The position numbers and the translations under genes are program-made. A stretch of 37,485 nt of DNA. Origin: Actinoplanes aureus (GTDB taxonomy: Bacteria; Actinomycetota; Actinomycetes; Mycobacteriales; Micromonosporaceae). The stretch covers positions 1 through 37,485 of the forward strand of contig NZ_JADQTO010000050.1 in assembly GCF_015704865.1 (NCBI RefSeq), written 5' to 3'. This document shows, in pieces, positions 35,243-37,485 of the stretch. The notes under the pieces were generated by a model. It was given only the letters and a program-made list of their open reading frames with translations. It was not told the origin of the DNA and made no database searches. Each line of letters opens with the position of its first letter. Position 1 is the first letter of the stretch.

Positions 35243-37485
35243 CCGGTGGCTTGTACGTCGCTTCCGTCTTCTCGGGAGATGCGGGCAATGAAGGTATGGG
35301 CTCCGGTTGCCTTGTAGTCCAGCAAGGCGGTGCGGTTTGGGAGGTTTGTGACAGGGAGGACTTTGCCAGCGGTCAGATCGACGACCTGGACGACGTAGGA
35401 ACCGACGTCTTGCGCGGAGACGTGGACTTCCTTGTTGCGTGGAAGGTCCCGCTGCAGATCCACGATCACGCGCTGCGTGACATGGAACCAGGTGTCCCAG
35501 GTGGTATACCGGCCGGCGCTGTCGGTGGCAGTCAGGGTTACGGACACGGTCGTAGACTCTTCGAGCATGTCCGCCGCGCGGCCAGTGATCACACCGGTTG
35601 CCGCGTTCATCGTGAGGCCCGCAGGCAGTCCCCCCGCTGACCATCGGTACGAGCCGACTCCTCCCGAGGCCCGCAGCGGGATGTTCGTCTCCTGTCCGAT
35701 CGTTGCGAACAGCGAGACGTCGTGGTCGATGGTTACGGGAGTGGCGATTGCCCAGGTGAAGGTTGCGGTGCGGCTGACACCGGCGGCGTCGGTCACCGTC
35801 ACGGTTGCAGTTCTGGTGTCAAGGACGGTGGGGGTGCCCGCGATGACTCCGGTGTCGGCGTCGATGGTAAGTCCCGCCGGGAGGTTGGTAGCGGTCCACC
35901 GGTAGGGCTGGCTGCCGCCGGTGGCGTCCATCGGCCTGTTCTCCTCGACGGTGACGCTGCCTGCCTGAGCGCCGGGATTGGTCAGCGTCAAGGCACCGGT
36001 GGCTGTCGGCCCGCGGGCTTCGATTTCGTCGGGCATGGTCCAGACGTTGCTGCCGTCGAGTTCGGCTTTGATGTAGCGGGCGGTGGTGTTCAGGCTGATG
36101 GCGCGGTAGGTGACGGTTTGGTTGGCGCTGCTGACTGCGGGCCGGTCGATGTAGGCGGCGTGGTGGAAGGTGATGCCGTCGGTGGAGATCAGGTAGGTGA
36201 TCGAGGGCGGCAGGACGGTGAAGTCGTTGATGGCCTGCAGCCAGCTGCTGTTGATCTCGGTGATGGGCCGGTTGGCGCCGAGGTCGACGGTGAAGGAGTA
36301 GACGCTGACGTTGTTGCGGCCCTGCCAGGCCGGGCCGTAGCCGGCGGTGCCGTGCACGCCGTCGGTGAGCTCGCCACCGTTGGTGTCCGGGTAGGCGGCG
36401 TCGGCGGGGATGCTGGCGGTGTAGGTGCAGCCGGGTTTGCCGTCGGCGGCGGCGCAGCGGGCGTAGTTGACCGGTGCGGCCGGTGCCGGCTCGGTGGTCG
36501 CGGTGGCGATGGCGCTGAGCGGGGAGATGTCGCCGTCGGCGTCGTAGGCGCTGATCTGGTACCGGTAGGTGGTGACGCCCTCGAGCTGCCGGTCGATGTA
36601 GGCCGGCCAGGTGCCGATGGTCTTCTTGACCACCTGCTCGTTGCGGTGGATGTAGTAGCCGGCCGCGCCGGGGACCTCCGCCCAGGCCAGGTGCACCGTC
36701 TGCGGACCCTCCGCCCGCGCCGTCACACCCGTCGGAGTGTCGAGGCCGATGGGCTGGGTGCCGCGGGCTTCGATTTCGTCGGGCATGGTCCAGACGTTGC
36801 TGCCGTCGAGTTCGGCTTTGATGTAGCGGGCGGTGGTGTTCAGGCTGATGGCGCGGTAGGTGACGGTTTGGTTGGCGCTGCTGACTGCGGGCCGGTCGAT
36901 GTAGGCGGCGTGGTGGAAGGTGATGCCGTCGGTGGAGATCAGGTAGGTGATCGAGGGCGGCAGGACGGTGAAGTCGTTGATGGCCTGCAGCCAGCTGCTG
37001 TTGATCTCGGTGATGGGCCGGTTGGCGCCGAGGTCGACGGTGAAGGAGTAGACGCTGACGTTGTTGCGGCCCTGCCAGGCCGGGCCGTAGCCGGCGGTGC
37101 CGTGCACGCCGTCGGTGAGCTCGCCACCGTTGGTGTCCGGGTAGGCGGCGTCGGCGGGGATGCTGGCGGTGTAGGTGCAGCCGGGTTTGCCGTCGGCGGC
37201 GGCGCAGCGGGCGTAGTTGACCGGTGCGGCCGGTGCCGGCTCGGTGGTCGCGGTGGCGATGGCGCTGAGCGGGGAGATGTCGCCGTCGGCGTCGTAGGCG
37301 CTGATCTGGTACCGGTAGGTGGTGACGCCCTCGAGCTGCCGGTCGATGTAGGCCGGCCAGGTGCCGATGGTCTTCTTGACCACCTGCTCGTTGCGGTGGA
37401 TGTAGTAGCCGGCCGCGCCGGGGACCTCCGCCCAGGCCAGGTGCACCGTCTGCGGACCCTCCGCCCGCGCCGTCACACCCGTCGG
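35062..37485 (-). CDS. N-terminal/middle part of the same exoprotein: FN3, discoidin-like and Ig-like domains (partial, 5' end outside window)
   Basis: The frame is open from the right edge. It holds FN3 domains (PQTVHLAWAEVPGAAGYYIH), each followed by an F5/8 type C (discoidin)-like domain (VYSFTVDLGANRPITEINSS, then ARYIKAELDG), in two copies of a 250-residue unit. Two putative Ig/cadherin-like domains follow (LPAGLTIDADTGVIAGTP and LPAGLTMNAATGVITG), then a short domain (VVQVVDLTAGKVLPVTNLP). After DGSDVQATG the frame turns to Ser/Arg-rich text and stops at 35062, which marks the frameshift. These domains bind sugars or surfaces and would display the nuclease. Confidence 0.8.
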   Translation of the reverse strand, partial: PTGVTARAEGPQTVHLAWAEVPGAAGYYIHRNEQVVKKTIGTWPAYIDRQLEGVTTYRYQISAYDADGDISPLSAIATATTEPAPAAPVNYARCAAADGKPGCTYTASIPADAAYPDTNGGELTDGVHGTAGYGPAWQGRNNVSVYSFTVDLGANRPITEINSSWLQAINDFTVLPPSITYLISTDGITFHHAAYIDRPAVSSANQTVTYRAISLNTTARYIKAELDGSNVWTMPDEIEARGTQPIGLDTPTGVTARAEGPQTVHLAWAEVPGAAGYYIHRNEQVVKKTIGTWPAYIDRQLEGVTTYRYQISAYDADGDISPLSAIATATTEPAPAAPVNYARCAAADGKPGCTYTASIPADAAYPDTNGGELTDGVHGTAGYGPAWQGRNNVSVYSFTVDLGANRPITEINSSWLQAINDFTVLPPSITYLISTDGITFHHAAYIDRPAVSSANQTVTYRAISLNTTARYIKAELDGSNVWTMPDEIEARGPTATGALTLTNPGAQAGSVTVEENRPMDATGGSQPYRWTATNLPAGLTIDADTGVIAGTPTVLDTRTATVTVTDAAGVSRTATFTWAIATPVTIDHDVSLFATIGQETNIPLRASGGVGSYRWSAGGLPAGLTMNAATGVITGRAADMLEESTTVSVTLTATDSAGRYTTWDTWFHVTQRVIVDLQRDLPRNKEVHVSAQDVGSYVVQVVDLTAGKVLPVTNLPNRTALLDYKATGAHTFIARISREDGSDVQATGRRSSISRKSDQLSGATSGKPSSATKSSTRTRVRRFPPYSCTPCRRGTSPAHPNHSRSRT
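36011..37485 (-). repeat. 750-bp tandem direct repeat (FN3 + discoidin unit)
   Basis: The unit at 36011-36760 is followed by a second copy from 36761 to the window edge (725 bases visible). By eye the two copies are identical over the shared length. The period is 250 codons, so the frame is kept. More copies may lie beyond the edge. Confidence 0.9.

Noticed and set aside
1..37485. CRISPR arrays, tRNA or rRNA genes
   Set aside because: No short regularly spaced repeats, cloverleaf-like or rRNA-like sequence was seen. The only long repeat is the 750-bp coding one.

Overview
The window is high-GC DNA with dense, tightly overlapping genes, frequent GTG/TTG starts and long secreted proteins rich in Ala, Thr and Pro. 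This fits a filamentous actinobacterium. The actinobacterial Tad (Flp-like) pilus locus, the LysM/BTAD protein, the Methyltransf_19-type SAM methyltransferase and the DNRLRE/LamG/RHS exoproteins suggest a Micromonosporaceae- or Streptomyces-like organism. The genus cannot be fixed from sequence alone.

Region 1 (1-1059) holds the end of one gene, one small hypothetical protein and a short open stretch. Region 2 (1060-12141, minus strand) is one long operon for a Tad-type pilus. In transcription order it encodes a lipoprotein, a secreted Gly/Asp-rich protein, a CpaB-like SAF protein, a TadZ/CpaE-like ATPase, the TadA motor ATPase, TadB, TadC, a very short Flp-like pilin, two TadE-like pseudopilins, a TadG-like protein and a 1.17-kilo-residue membrane protein joining an outside LysM domain to an inside BTAD-type regulator. 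Most junctions overlap by 1-4 bases, so translation is probably coupled. Region 3 (12584-14662, plus strand) carries an HTH-methyltransferase fusion and the prepilin peptidase that should process the pilins of region 2.

Region 4 (14663-15812) is a frameshifted AlpA-like HTH gene and a lipoprotein gene that ends in a good hairpin terminator. Region 5 (16433-30146, plus strand) is a polymorphic-toxin locus. It has a 2125-residue secreted multidomain protein whose C-terminal half is four copies of one module, then a 2277-residue RHS protein ending in a HINT self-cleavage domain and a roughly 109-residue His-rich candidate nuclease tip, then a small downstream gene that is the likely immunity protein. 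Codon use changes right after the HINT end, as expected for an exchanged toxin tip.

Region 6 (30147-31760) is decayed DNA containing the wreck of a Mu/TnsB-like DDE transposase. Region 7 (31776-37485) has a fasciclin-domain lipoprotein, a small hypothetical protein and, on the minus strand, a large exoprotein cut by the window edge. That exoprotein has FN3 and discoidin-like domains in a perfect 750-bp tandem repeat, Ig-like domains and a C-terminal NucA/NucB-type nuclease domain, but its reading frame is broken near 35243-35275.

The two main themes are surface pilus assembly and contact or secreted toxins, with mobile-element debris between them. All functional calls are from reading the sequence; no database search was run.
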